A DNA stretch of 17,946 nucleotides from Tepidiphilus sp. (GCA_028684345.1 JAQUGB010000016.1:1-17946), one strand, 5' to 3'. Numbered from the stretch's first letter, positions 1 to 7,081 are shown. The notes: a model not told the origin generated them from the sequence alone. Made by a program: numbers and translations.

Positions 1-165
1 ATCGAGATCGACGCGCGCTGCACGACTTCCGCTCTGGGGGTGTTCGCGGCTGGCGACTGCACCACGGTGCCCTACAAGCAGATCGTCATCGCCATGGGCG
101 AGGGGGCCAAGGCGGCGCTGTCGGCGTTCGATTATCTGATTCGGCTCGCCCCGGCGCAGTCGTAA
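1..165 (+). CDS. ahpF: Alkyl hydroperoxide reductase subunit F, C-terminal end (partial)
   Basis: The window opens inside a plus-strand gene in frame 1. The last 54 codons encode the C-terminal FAD/NAD(P)-binding part of a thioredoxin-reductase-like flavoprotein and end in TAA at 163-165. The stretch GVFAAGDCTTVPYKQI followed by GEGAKAALSAFDYLIR is the typical AhpF ending; ordinary thioredoxin reductase has a different residue pattern after GD. In the family, AhpF is a cytoplasmic NADH-dependent flavoenzyme of about 520 residues that re-reduces the peroxiredoxin AhpC, which removes low levels of hydrogen peroxide and organic peroxides. The start and the upstream gene, usually ahpC, lie outside the window. 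A catalase gene about 2.2 kb downstream fits a peroxide-defence neighbourhood. The family call is firm; only the small visible fraction limits it. Confidence 0.9.
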   Translation: MEIDARCTTSALGVFAAGDCTTVPYKQIVIAMGEGAKAALSAFDYLIRLAPAQS

Positions 166-189
166 GGAGCAAGCCCGATTTTTGGTTCG

Positions 190-213
190 CCTCCCGTCCT
201 TCCCGGCGGGAGG
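190..213. terminator. Hairpin between the converging ahpF and kup genes
   Basis: A perfect 7-bp inverted repeat, CCTCCCG at 190-196 and CGGGAGG at 207-213, encloses a 10-base loop. It sits in the 57-base gap between the ahpF stop and the kup stop. Neither strand has a clear T tract after the stem, so it is a weak candidate for a shared intrinsic terminator and might act only with Rho or as a 3' end stabiliser. Confidence 0.35.
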
Positions 214-222
214 CTGTTGCGT

Positions 223-2112
223 CTACAGCAGCACTTGGGTGCCGAGCTCGACCACGCGGTTGGGCGGAATCTTGAAGAAGGCGGTGACGCTGCCGGCGTT
301 GCGGTGCAGGGTGACGAAGACCCGTTTGCGCCACAGGGGCATCTCGGGGCTGGGGCGAGTGAGTACCGTCTCGCGACCGAGGAACCACGAAGTGGCCAAG
401 GGTTCGAATTCCAGGCCCTCCGAGGCGGCCTGAGCGAGGGTCGCCGGCAAGTCCGGTTCGTCCATGAAGCCGTAGTGCACGATCACCTGCCAGAAGTTTT
501 CGGGCAGCACCTTGATCTCGAGCCGCGCTTGCGGCGGCACGTAGGGCACGTCCTCGAATTGCACCGAGGCGATGACCACGCGCTCGTGCAGGATCTTGTT
601 GTGCATCAGGTTGTGCAACAGGGCGTGTGGCACGCGCTCGGGGTTGGCGTTGAGAAAGACTGCCGTCCCCGGCACCCGCAGCGGCATGCCGCCGCGCAGG
701 GAGTCGATGAAACGCACCAAAGGCATCCGCCCGCCTTCGAGCCGCTCCAAGAGCAGCACTCGTCCCTGCTGCCACGTGAGCATGACCATGAAGACGACGA
801 CGCCAGGGAGCAGCGGGAACCAGCCGCCATCGGGAATTTTCAGGACGTTGGCGGCGAGGAAGGTCGATTCCACCACGAGGAAACAGGCGAAGAGCGCCAC
901 GGCACGCGCCCATCCCCAACCCCAGACGCGGGCGGCCACCACGGTGGCCAGAAGCGAGGTGATCACCATGTCGCCCGTCACCGCCAGCCCGTAGGCCGCC
1001 GCGAGGTTGTTCGAGGAACGAAAGCCGAGCACCAGCAACATCACCGCCACCATCAAGGCCCAATTGAGCGCAGGCACGTAGATTTGCCCTTGCTCTCGCT
1101 CGGAGGTATGACGCACTTCGAGACGGGGCAAAAAGCCGAGCTTCATGGCTTGTCGCGTGATGGAGAAAGCGCCCGAGATCACTGCCTGGGACGCAATGAC
1201 GGTGGCCATCGTCGCCAGTGCCAGCATGGGGTAGAGGGCCCACTCCGGGGCCATGAGGTAGAACGGGTTTTGCAGCGCGGCAGGGTCGCGCAGCAGCAGC
1301 GCTCCTTGCCCGAAATAGTTGAGCACCAGAGCGGGCAGCACGAACAGGAACCAGCTGCGCCGGATGGGTTCTTTGCCGAAGTGCCCCATGTCGGCGTAGA
1401 GCGCTTCCGCGCCGGTGACGGCGAGGACGACGTTGCCCATGGCCACCAAGGCCATCTCGTGGTGATGAAAGAGGAAAGAGAGCGCGTACGTCGGGCTCAA
1501 GGCTGCCAACACCGAAGGGGAAGCCAAGATCTGTCTCACCCCCAGCAGCGCGAGCACGGAGAACCAAATCAGCATCACGGGGCCGAAGGCCCGTCCGACC
1601 AGGGTCGTGCCGTGATGCTGGAAGTAGAAGAGCAGGAAAAGGATGAGGAGTGACACCGGCAGGACGGCATGTTCCAGCGCCGGGGCCGCGATCTGCAGTC
1701 CCTCCACGGCCGAGAGCACCGAGATGGCCGGAGTGACCATGCCATCGCCGTAGAACATGGCCGCCCCGAGGATGCCGAGCACGAGCACGATGCGATGGGT
1801 GCGGGTACCGGGGGCCGCGTCGCGCAGCGCCAGGGCGATGAGGGCCATGATGCCGCCTTCGCCGCGGTTGTCGGCCCGCATGATGAACGAAACATACTTC
1901 ACCGCAACGATGATCACCAGCGCCCAGAAAAAGAGCGACAAGCTGCCGAGCACGTTAGCCGGTTCGAGAGCGATGGGGTGATTGCCGGCGAAGACCTCTT
2001 TCATTGCGTAGAGCGGGCTCGTGCCGATGTCGCCGTAGACGACCCCAAGCGCGCCCAGGCACAAGAGCGCCAGTTCCTTGCCGCGGACTTCGCTCGACGG
2101 TCGTTGTTCCAT
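223..2112 (-). CDS. kup: Low-affinity potassium transporter Kup
   Basis: Encodes a 629-residue inner-membrane protein of the KUP/HAK/KT family, close to the usual length of about 620. The family takes up potassium by K+/H+ symport and does not depend on the Trk or Kdp systems. The N-terminal motif GVVYGDIGTSPLYA (residues 23-36) and the motif NRGEGGIMAL near residue 82 are family signatures. They are followed by about twelve hydrophobic segments and a cytoplasmic C-terminal domain that ends in the typical FFKIPPNRVVELGTQV. The reading frame is open up to an ATG at 2220. The start at 2112 is preferred because AAAGGA lies 7 bases before it and the homology begins there; the 36 extra codons look non-coding. 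The gene converges on ahpF and diverges from katA. No truncation or missing motif is visible. Confidence 0.95.
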   Translation of the reverse strand: MEQRPSSEVRGKELALLCLGALGVVYGDIGTSPLYAMKEVFAGNHPIALEPANVLGSLSLFFWALVIIVAVKYVSFIMRADNRGEGGIMALIALALRDAAPGTRTHRIVLVLGILGAAMFYGDGMVTPAISVLSAVEGLQIAAPALEHAVLPVSLLILFLLFYFQHHGTTLVGRAFGPVMLIWFSVLALLGVRQILASPSVLAALSPTYALSFLFHHHEMALVAMGNVVLAVTGAEALYADMGHFGKEPIRRSWFLFVLPALVLNYFGQGALLLRDPAALQNPFYLMAPEWALYPMLALATMATVIASQAVISGAFSITRQAMKLGFLPRLEVRHTSEREQGQIYVPALNWALMVAVMLLVLGFRSSNNLAAAYGLAVTGDMVITSLLATVVAARVWGWGWARAVALFACFLVVESTFLAANVLKIPDGGWFPLLPGVVVFMVMLTWQQGRVLLLERLEGGRMPLVRFIDSLRGGMPLRVPGTAVFLNANPERVPHALLHNLMHNKILHERVVIASVQFEDVPYVPPQARLEIKVLPENFWQVIVHYGFMDEPDLPATLAQAASEGLEFEPLATSWFLGRETVLTRPSPEMPLWRKRVFVTLHRNAGSVTAFFKIPPNRVVELGTQVLL

Positions 2113-2155
2113 GGAACGTTCCTTTTTGCGTGACCCCACCCGGGGATCGGTGTGC

Positions 2156-2184
2156 ATCATAAGACATCGTATGGGGTTTGGGAA
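2156..2184 (-). promoter_or_regulatory. Candidate sigma70 promoter of kup
   Basis: On the minus strand, TTCCCA (2179-2184) is followed after exactly 17 bases by TATGAT (2156-2161). The predicted start near 2149 gives a leader of about 37 bases before the kup ATG. The -10 is good and the -35 matches the consensus at 4 of 6 positions. This is a visual match only. Confidence 0.35.
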
Positions 2185-2214
2185 CGTGACCGGTACATGG
2201 GTGGGAACGAGCAC

Positions 2215-2251
2215 GGCCATTGCATCGATTGCCCCGATAGACAGGAACGAT
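2215..2251 (+). promoter_or_regulatory. Possible OxyR-type operator upstream of katA
   Basis: Four tetranucleotides spaced by 7 bases follow the OxyR layout ATAG-N7-CTAT-N7-ATAG-N7-CTAT. They read GGCC, CGAT (2226-2229), ATAG (2237-2240) and CGAT (2248-2251). The second dimer site matches well. In the first, the outer quarter fails completely, but the internal T and A positions are kept. The site touches the -35 of the katA promoter, where OxyR normally activates. OxyR control of catalase genes is well known; binding here is inferred. Confidence 0.35.
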
Positions 2252-2279
2252 TGGATCGAGCGTGCTCCTCACCTATGAT
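2251..2279 (+). promoter_or_regulatory. Sigma70-type promoter of katA
   Basis: TTGGAT (2251-2256) and TATGAT (2274-2279) are separated by 17 bases. This is the best promoter match in the kup-katA gap. Transcription would start near 2286 and leave a leader of about 105 bases before the katA ATG. Confidence 0.55.
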
Positions 2280-2391
2280 GTTCAGGACGGCGCGGCGAGG
2301 ACGCGCCGTCCCTTAGCCGGATCCGTGGCTCGTGGTCTCTTCTGTCTTGGTCCACGCGGTTCGGCCGTTCGACCCTGCAAGGAGGAACGCC

Positions 2392-3858
2392 ATGAGCGAG
2401 CAGAAGTGCCCCTATCATCTCACCACCACGGCCGGCGCGCCGGTGGCCGACAACCAGAATTCGCTCACCGTCGGGCCGCGCGGCCCCACGCTGCTGCAAG
2501 ACTACGTGCTGCTCGAGAAGCTCGCGCACCAGAACCGCGAGCGTATCCCTGAGCGCGTGGTGCATGCCAAGGGCTGGGGCGCGTTCGGCACGCTCACCAT
2601 CACCGGCGACATCCGAAAGTATTCGCGTGCCAAGGTATTTTCCCAGATCGGGGCGAAGATCCCCATGCTGGCGCGCTTCTCCACGGTGGCCGGCGAGATG
2701 GGCGCGGCCGATGCCGAGCGCGACGTGCGCGGATTCGCGCTCAAGTTCTACACCGAGGAAGGCAACTGGGACCTCGTGGGCAACAACACGCCGGTCTTCT
2801 TCATCCGCGACGCCTACAAGTTCCCCGATTTCATCCACACGCAGAAGCGCCATCCGCGCACCAACCTGCGCTCGCCCACGGCCATGTGGGACTTCTGGTC
2901 GCTCTCGCCCGAGAGCCTGCACCAGCTCACCATTCTCTTCTCCGATCGGGGCATCCCCCGTTCGCCCATGCACATGAACGGCTACGGCAGCCACACCTAC
3001 AGTTTCTGGAACGAAGCCGGCGAACGTTTCTGGGTGAAGTTCCATTTCAAGACGCGGCAGGGGCACGAGACGCTCACCGACGAAGAGGCCGAAGCGATCA
3101 TCGGCAAGACGCGGGAGAGCTACCAGGAGGCGCTCTTCGGCGCGATCGAGCGCGGCCAATACCCTCGCTGGACGATGTACGTGCAGGTGATGAGCGAGAA
3201 AGAGGCCGACGCCTGGAGCGAGCGCACCGGCTGGAATCCGTTCGATCTCACCAAGGTCTGGCCGCACCGCGACGCTCCGCTCATCGAAGTGGGCGTGATG
3301 GAACTCGATCGCAATCCGGACAACTACTTCGCCGAGATCGAGCAGGCCGCCTTCTCGCCCTCCAACGTGGTGCCGGGCATCGGCTTTTCGCCGGACAAGA
3401 TGCTGCAGGCGCGCATCTTCTCCTACGCGGACGCCCACCGCTATCGCCTGGGGACGCACTACGAGGCGCTGCCGGTCAATCGCCCGCGCTGTCCGGTGCA
3501 CCATTACCACAAGGATGGGTCGATGCGATTCTTCGACAACTTCCACGAAAACCCGGACGCCTACTATGAGCCCAACTCTTTCGGTGGCCCGGTCGAGCGG
3601 CCCGAGGTCAAGGAGCCGCCGCTCGCGGTACAGGGGATGATCGACCGCTACAGCCATCGCGACGGCAACGACGACTTCTCCCAGCCGCGCGCACTGTGGG
3701 CGCTCTTCGACGAGGCGCACAAGGAGCGGCTCTACGGCAACCTCGCGCGTTCGATGAAAGGCGTACCGGATTTCATCGTCGAGCGCCAGCTCGCGCTCTT
3801 TGCCCAGATCGACCTGGCCTACGCCGCGGGCGTACGGCGCGCGCTCGATCGTCTATGA
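2392..3858 (+). CDS. katA: Monofunctional haem catalase KatA
   Basis: A 488-residue small-subunit (clade 3 type) catalase that converts hydrogen peroxide to water and oxygen in the cytoplasm. All hallmarks are visible. The distal site RIPERVVHAKG carries the catalytic His58. VGNNTPVFFIRD (129-140) carries the active-site Asn. The proximal signature RIFSYADAHRYRLG (341-354) has Tyr345 as the haem iron ligand. The frame is open from 2332, but AAGGAGG at 2379-2385, 6 bases before the ATG at 2392, fixes the start, and MSEQKCPYHLTTTAGAPVADNQ is a normal catalase N-terminus. There is no signal peptide. The promoter, the possible OxyR-like site and the nearby ahpF all point to peroxide-induced expression. 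cfa follows after 54 bases on the same strand. Confidence 0.97.
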   Translation: MSEQKCPYHLTTTAGAPVADNQNSLTVGPRGPTLLQDYVLLEKLAHQNRERIPERVVHAKGWGAFGTLTITGDIRKYSRAKVFSQIGAKIPMLARFSTVAGEMGAADAERDVRGFALKFYTEEGNWDLVGNNTPVFFIRDAYKFPDFIHTQKRHPRTNLRSPTAMWDFWSLSPESLHQLTILFSDRGIPRSPMHMNGYGSHTYSFWNEAGERFWVKFHFKTRQGHETLTDEEAEAIIGKTRESYQEALFGAIERGQYPRWTMYVQVMSEKEADAWSERTGWNPFDLTKVWPHRDAPLIEVGVMELDRNPDNYFAEIEQAAFSPSNVVPGIGFSPDKMLQARIFSYADAHRYRLGTHYEALPVNRPRCPVHHYHKDGSMRFFDNFHENPDAYYEPNSFGGPVERPEVKEPPLAVQGMIDRYSHRDGNDDFSQPRALWALFDEAHKERLYGNLARSMKGVPDFIVERQLALFAQIDLAYAAGVRRALDRL

Positions 3859-3864
3859 TGAAAG

Positions 3865-3890
3865 AAGGCGGGGCCGAAGCGCTCCGCCTT
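3865..3890 (+). terminator. Hairpin between katA and cfa
   Basis: AAGGCGG at 3865-3871 pairs with CCGCCTT at 3884-3890 around a 12-base loop. Only a short, interrupted T-rich stretch follows. It may act as a partial terminator or 3' stabiliser of the katA message, which would lower but not prevent read-through into cfa. Confidence 0.4.
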
Positions 3891-3912
3891 TCGTTCCATC
3901 TTGGAGGGGCGT

Positions 3913-5106
3913 ATGGCGACAGTACAACAGCAAGGCGTCGTCGAAGAACGATCAAAGCCGACGAGGGGGCAGTTGCGTAATGCCGACCGTTTGCGGGCCC
4001 TGGTGCAGTCCTGGTTCGAGGAGGCCGATGTCACGCTCGACGGCGATCGGCCGTGGGATTTTCAGATCAAACACCCCAAAGTGCTCGAACGGGTGCTCGC
4101 CGAAGGCAGCCTCGGTCTGGGCGAAGCCTACATGGACGGCTGGTGGGAATGCGATCGGCTCGACGAATTCTTCGCGCGGGTGCTGCGCGCCCGGCTCGAC
4201 GAGCGGGTGAAGAATCCCTCGCTCGTGTGGCGCGCGTTGAAGGCGCGGCTCATCAACCTGCAATCCGTGCGCCGCGCCTGGCACGTGGGCGAGGTGCACT
4301 ACGATCTGGGCAGCGACTTCTTCGAGGCGATGCTCGATCCGTACATGGCCTATTCCTGCGGCTATTGGGCCAACGCCAAGACGCTGGAAGAGGCGCAGGT
4401 CGCCAAGCTCGACCTCATCTGCCGCAAGTTGGGATTGGAGCCGGGCATGCGGCTGCTCGACATCGGTTGCGGCTGGGGTAGCCTCATGCGCTATGCCGCC
4501 GAGCACTATGGCGTCGAATGCGTGGGGCTGACCATCTCCAAAGAACAGGCCGCCTGGGGGCAGAAGCGCTGCGCGGGACTGCCGGTGCGTTTCATCCTGG
4601 CGGATTACCGCACGTTCAATGTCGATGGCAAGGAACGGTTCGATCGCATCGCCTCGGTGGGGATGTTCGAGCACGTGGGAGTGCGCAATTACAAAGCCTA
4701 TTTCGCCATGGCGCGCCGTAGCCTGCGCGACGACGGGCTCTTCCTGCTACACACCATCGGCAAGAACCGCCGCGGTGGGGGCACCGACCCCTGGATCGAG
4801 AAATACATCTTTCCCAACGGGGAATTGCCCTCGATCGGCGAGGTGGCGGATGCGAGCGAGCACTGGTTCGTGATGGAGGACCTGCACAACTTCGGCGCCG
4901 ACTACGACAAGACCCTGATGGCCTGGTACGAACGCTTCGAAGCCGCCTGGCCGCGCTTTCGCGAGCGCTACGGCGAGCGCTTCTACCGCATGTGGCGCTA
5001 CTACCTGCTTGCCTGCGCCGGCACGTTCCGTGCGCGTACCAACCAGCTATGGCAGTTCGTATTTTCGCCGGATGGCGTGCCCGGAGGCTACCGGCGTCTC
5101 AGCTGA
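3913..5106 (+). CDS. cfa: Cyclopropane-fatty-acyl-phospholipid synthase
   Basis: A 397-residue SAM-dependent enzyme (E. coli Cfa has 382) that adds a methylene bridge across the double bond of unsaturated phospholipid acyl chains, usually in stationary phase or under acid or heat stress. An N-terminal lipid-binding domain (about 1-125) precedes a class I methyltransferase fold. LLDIGCGWGS (181-190) is the SAM-binding loop. AYSCGYW (146-152, Cys149) and the later MFEHVG and ACAGTFRARTNQLWQ motifs match the conserved active-site blocks of Cfa. The frame can be extended to a TTG at 3901, but ATG 3913 is preferred because GGAGGGG lies just before it. The gene may be cotranscribed with katA, with the small hairpin between them. 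Its last 8 bases overlap the 3' end of the converging regulator gene. Confidence 0.95.
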   Translation: MATVQQQGVVEERSKPTRGQLRNADRLRALVQSWFEEADVTLDGDRPWDFQIKHPKVLERVLAEGSLGLGEAYMDGWWECDRLDEFFARVLRARLDERVKNPSLVWRALKARLINLQSVRRAWHVGEVHYDLGSDFFEAMLDPYMAYSCGYWANAKTLEEAQVAKLDLICRKLGLEPGMRLLDIGCGWGSLMRYAAEHYGVECVGLTISKEQAAWGQKRCAGLPVRFILADYRTFNVDGKERFDRIASVGMFEHVGVRNYKAYFAMARRSLRDDGLFLLHTIGKNRRGGGTDPWIEKYIFPNGELPSIGEVADASEHWFVMEDLHNFGADYDKTLMAWYERFEAAWPRFRERYGERFYRMWRYYLLACAGTFRARTNQLWQFVFSPDGVPGGYRRLS

Positions 5107-5608
5107 GGCCGCCGGCTTCCATCGCCTTGAGCGTGCGCGACACGGTCTCGATGCGCAGCCCCGTGATCGCGGCGATGTCGCGCAGGCGCAGGCGCAGCGG
5201 CTCGGCTCCGACCGACTGGGCAAGCTCGAAGAGGCGGGCGATGCGCTCGGGCGCCTTGCCCGCGCGCAGGCGCAGCACCTCGCCCATGCGGTGCTCGAAG
5301 CGGGCATAGAGCAGGGCCGCCGGTTCCTTGGCGGCCACTTGGCTCCAGCCTTCGAGCACCACCGGCGTGACGGCGGTGGCGGTGTAGCCATAGCGGCCGA
5401 ACATCAGCGCTTCCGCCCCGATCAGGTCGCCGCCCCAGGCGATGCCGACGAAATGCTCCTCGCCGGGCTCCTCGCCGAAGGCAACGGGTAGATCGAGCCG
5501 CACGATTCCCTCCACGACCCGCCAGGCCGGGCCGCTCTCTCCGGCACCGAGCAGGCACTGACCGCGCTTGCCCGTGCGCCGTTCGGTGAGGAGGGTCTCA
5601 CATTTCAT
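5099..5608 (-). CDS. Short Crp/Fnr-family transcriptional regulator
   Basis: A 169-residue protein, well below the 220-250 usual for Crp/Fnr regulators. Residues about 20-100 resemble a shortened cyclic-nucleotide-binding-like beta barrel (VVEGIVRLDL, then GGDLIGAEALMFG). Residues 105-130 resemble the dimer helix, and 141-165 form the helix-turn-helix LRDIAAITGLRIETVSRTL. The recognition helix has E154-x-x-S157-R158, the FNR-type combination that reads TTGA-N4-TCAA. Only two cysteines (3 and 18) are present, so an FNR-type 4Fe-4S sensor is not supported; a DNR/NNR-like or other effector mode is possible. The protein stops at GGLS right after the recognition helix and lacks the usual winged hairpin. 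Its ATG lies inside the end of the copper chaperone gene (11-base overlap) with no strong ribosome site, which implies translational coupling. The natural target is the copper locus itself. Confidence 0.8.
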   Translation of the reverse strand: MKCETLLTERRTGKRGQCLLGAGESGPAWRVVEGIVRLDLPVAFGEEPGEEHFVGIAWGGDLIGAEALMFGRYGYTATAVTPVVLEGWSQVAAKEPAALLYARFEHRMGEVLRLRAGKAPERIARLFELAQSVGAEPLRLRLRDIAAITGLRIETVSRTLKAMEAGGLS

Positions 5609-6080
5609 GGCCGGATTTCTTGCCGTGATCGCGTTTGAGTGGACGCACCGGCGCCTCGACCTCGACCGTGAATTCCTTGCCCTCGGTATCGGTGAAGATG
5701 AGGGTGAGCGGCACTCTCTGCCCGACCTCTACCGCTTTGGGCAGATCGATGAGCATCACGTGGTAACCCCCGGGTTTGAGCTCCATCGTCTTGCCGGCCT
5801 CCAGCGGCAGCCCGCCGTCGATGGCCCGCATTTTCATGACGTCGCCTTCCATCACCATTTCGTGGATTTCCACCACGGGGGCGACCGGCGTCTTGCCGCC
5901 GGTGAGTTTGACCGGCGCATCGGCGGTGAGCTTCATGAACGCGGCCGTGGCTTTTTGCCCGGCCACCGTGGCTTGGACCCAAGGGTCTTCGACCTTGACC
6001 GTCTGCGCCCAGGCGGGCAGCGTGAACGCACCGAACATCAGCGCGAGACCGAGAGAACGGCGGGTTTTGGTGGTCAGCAT
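5598..6080 (-). CDS. Periplasmic copper chaperone PCu(A)C
   Basis: A 160-residue exported protein of the PCu(A)C family (DUF461). Residues 1-26 form a signal peptide: a basic start (TTKTRR), a hydrophobic core and cleavage after AWA. The mature part is a single cupredoxin-like domain with the copper site HEMVMEGDVMKM followed by GGYHVM. That gives His-x10-Met and, 22 residues later, His-x-Met, close to the family pattern. The C-terminus ends in a short His/Met-containing tail (KSGHEM). The family binds Cu(I) in the periplasm and delivers it to the CuA site of cytochrome oxidase, often with Sco. ATG 6080 is chosen because AAGGAG lies 6 bases before it; an ATG at 6146 would overlap the sco stop and spoil the signal peptide. 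The gene sits 62 bases after sco and overlaps the regulator gene, which suggests one operon. Confidence 0.9.
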   Translation of the reverse strand: MLTTKTRRSLGLALMFGAFTLPAWAQTVKVEDPWVQATVAGQKATAAFMKLTADAPVKLTGGKTPVAPVVEIHEMVMEGDVMKMRAIDGGLPLEAGKTMELKPGGYHVMLIDLPKAVEVGQRVPLTLIFTDTEGKEFTVEVEAPVRPLKRDHGKKSGHEM

Positions 6081-6142
6081 CGTAGACTCCTTCTTTTGTA
6101 GTGAAGAGACAGATTCCCTCAGGGCAAAGACGGCATGGCCGT

Positions 6143-6742
6143 TCATTCGGCGAGCAGGCGCCGCACGTCCGCGGCGAAATCTTCTGCCGACAGGGCATGG
6201 GGCACGGCCAGCCGAAGTTTGCCATCGGCATTATAGACGAAAGTGGTGGCGGTGTGGTCCATCGTGTACGAACTCCCCGTGGGCACCTTGCGGTAATAGA
6301 CGCGGAATTCCTTGGCGGTACGGGCCACTTCCTCCGGGCTACCCACCAGGCCGACGAAGGAGGGGTCGAAGGCATCGAGATAGGCCCGCACGACTTCGGG
6401 CGTGTCCCGCTCGGGATCCACCGTGATGAAGACCACGCGAAAGCGCTTGCCGTCTTCGTCCAGTAGCTGCTTCACTGCCACCGCACGCGACAACGCCGTC
6501 GGACATACGTCGGGACATTGCAGAAAGCCGAAATAGACCGCCACGACTTCACCGCGGAAGTCGGCGAGCGTGCGCAGACGTCCCTCCGTGTCGGGCAATT
6601 GCAGCTTGCGGCCGAACGAGGCGTCGCGAATCTCGGTTGCGTGAAAAGATGCAGTCGTGGTGGCTTGCTCGCAGGCCGCCAGCAGCATGAGGGGCAGCAG
6701 TGCGAGCGAGAAGCATCGGCGTAGGCCAGGGCGTATCGTCAT
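6143..6742 (-). CDS. Sco1/SenC-type copper chaperone lipoprotein
   Basis: A 199-residue thioredoxin-fold protein of the SCO1/SenC/PrrC family. It starts with a lipoprotein signal peptide ending in the lipobox LAAC (Cys24), so it should be anchored to a membrane and face the periplasm. The copper ligands are all present: Cys76 and Cys80 in CPDVC, and His163 in YTMDHTATTF. FITVDPERDTP (105-115) is a second family signature. Sco proteins hand copper to, or reduce the cysteines of, the CuA site of cytochrome c oxidase; some serve N2O reductase. The frame is open far upstream, to 7027. The start at 6742 gives a normal lipoprotein, but an in-frame ATG at 6778 has an identical ribosome site because of a tandem repeat, and it would add 12 residues (MTRRPRGEVQDT). 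It is the first gene of the operon with PCu(A)C and the regulator. Confidence 0.92.
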   Translation of the reverse strand: MTIRPGLRRCFSLALLPLMLLAACEQATTTASFHATEIRDASFGRKLQLPDTEGRLRTLADFRGEVVAVYFGFLQCPDVCPTALSRAVAVKQLLDEDGKRFRVVFITVDPERDTPEVVRAYLDAFDPSFVGLVGSPEEVARTAKEFRVYYRKVPTGSSYTMDHTATTFVYNADGKLRLAVPHALSAEDFAADVRRLLAE

Positions 6743-6810
6743 CGTGTCTTGGACCTCTCCTCGTGGGCGTCTCGTCATCGTGTCTTGGACCTCTCCTCGT
6801 GGGCGTCTCG
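6736..6810. repeat. 36-bp tandem duplication over the sco translation start
   Basis: Two perfect 36-bp copies (6736-6771 and 6772-6807) plus 3 further bases. On the minus strand each copy carries GAGGAGAGG and, 11 bases on, an ATG, so the ribosome site and start codon of sco are present twice. 36 bp is 12 codons, so both starts are in the same frame. It is not a CRISPR: there is no spacer and there are only two units. Confidence 0.95.
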
Positions 6811-6966
6811 CATGACCTACGGCGTGGCAGCATGCCGTCGCGCTCCGCTGCCCGGATGCCCGCCGCTGCTCGTGCGTCGTCCCGCATGTCCCGTGTGTGG
6901 GGGACTTCGCCCTGCACGCACCACGTCCCCGGGTCTTGCCCGACCCAAGGTCGTGTCGATAAGCGC
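6811..6966 (-). other. GC-rich untranslated leader region of the sco operon
   Basis: No gene is supported here. If the promoter at 6967-6995 is real, this is a leader of about 150-180 bases. It can form short stems: GGGTC/GACCC at 6931-6935 and 6942-6946, and a 6-bp stem between 6900-6905 and 6925-6930. Reading frames through it have no protein-like composition and no similarity I recognise. Confidence 0.4.
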
Positions 6967-6995
6967 ATGTTAGGGGGAATCCTCGGTATTGACAA
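6967..6995 (-). promoter_or_regulatory. Candidate sigma70 promoter of the sco operon
   Basis: On the minus strand, TTGTCA (6990-6995) and TAACAT (6967-6972) are separated by 17 bases; each differs from consensus at one or two positions. The predicted start is near 6960. The FNR-like box at 7045-7058 would then be centred at about -91.5, a spacing used by class I Crp/Fnr activation. Confidence 0.4.
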
Positions 6996-7044
6996 TGCGT
7001 GCGCGCAGGGAGTTTGAGCGAAGTCAACCCGATGAAGGCGAAAG

Positions 7045-7058
7045 TTGACGATTCTCAA
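7045..7058 (+). promoter_or_regulatory. FNR/DNR-like binding site in the divergent copper promoter region
   Basis: TTGAC-GATT-CTCAA keeps all eight core bases of the Crp/Fnr-family box TTGA-N6-TCAA (FNR consensus TTGAT-N4-ATCAA). The centre, 7051.5, is about 42 bases before the start predicted from TACGAT at 7082-7087, the class II activator position. It overlaps the palindrome CTCAATTGAG (7054-7063) and the right arm of a second inverted repeat, GTCAAC-N15-GTTGAC (7023-7049). The short Crp/Fnr regulator encoded in the same locus is the obvious candidate ligand. Confidence 0.5.
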
Positions 7059-7081
7059 TTGAGCCGCGGGAAACGAAACGT

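Noticed and set aside
86..1653. Long frames on both strands within kup
   Set aside because: Both are out of frame with an intact, well-conserved Kup and show no family similarity.
2332..2391. Upstream start for katA at 2332
   Set aside because: A strong AAGGAGG lies 6 bases before ATG 2392, and the extra 20 residues are not catalase-like.
2269..3720. 483-codon open frame antisense to katA
   Set aside because: Composition is that of a shadow frame (Arg/Val/Gly repeats of reversed codons), and katA on the other strand is unambiguous.
6736..6810. CRISPR-like direct repeat
   Set aside because: The two units are directly adjacent, with no spacer and no cas genes in the window.
6989..6994. TTGACA as a plus-strand -35 for the receptor gene
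   Set aside because: No acceptable -10 is found 16-18 bases downstream, and the complementary bases fit better as the minus-strand TTGTCA of the sco promoter.
6743..7027. N-terminal extension of Sco up to 7027
   Set aside because: It would place 95 Arg/Gly-rich residues before a normal lipoprotein signal peptide. Only the ATG at 6778 remains a realistic alternative.
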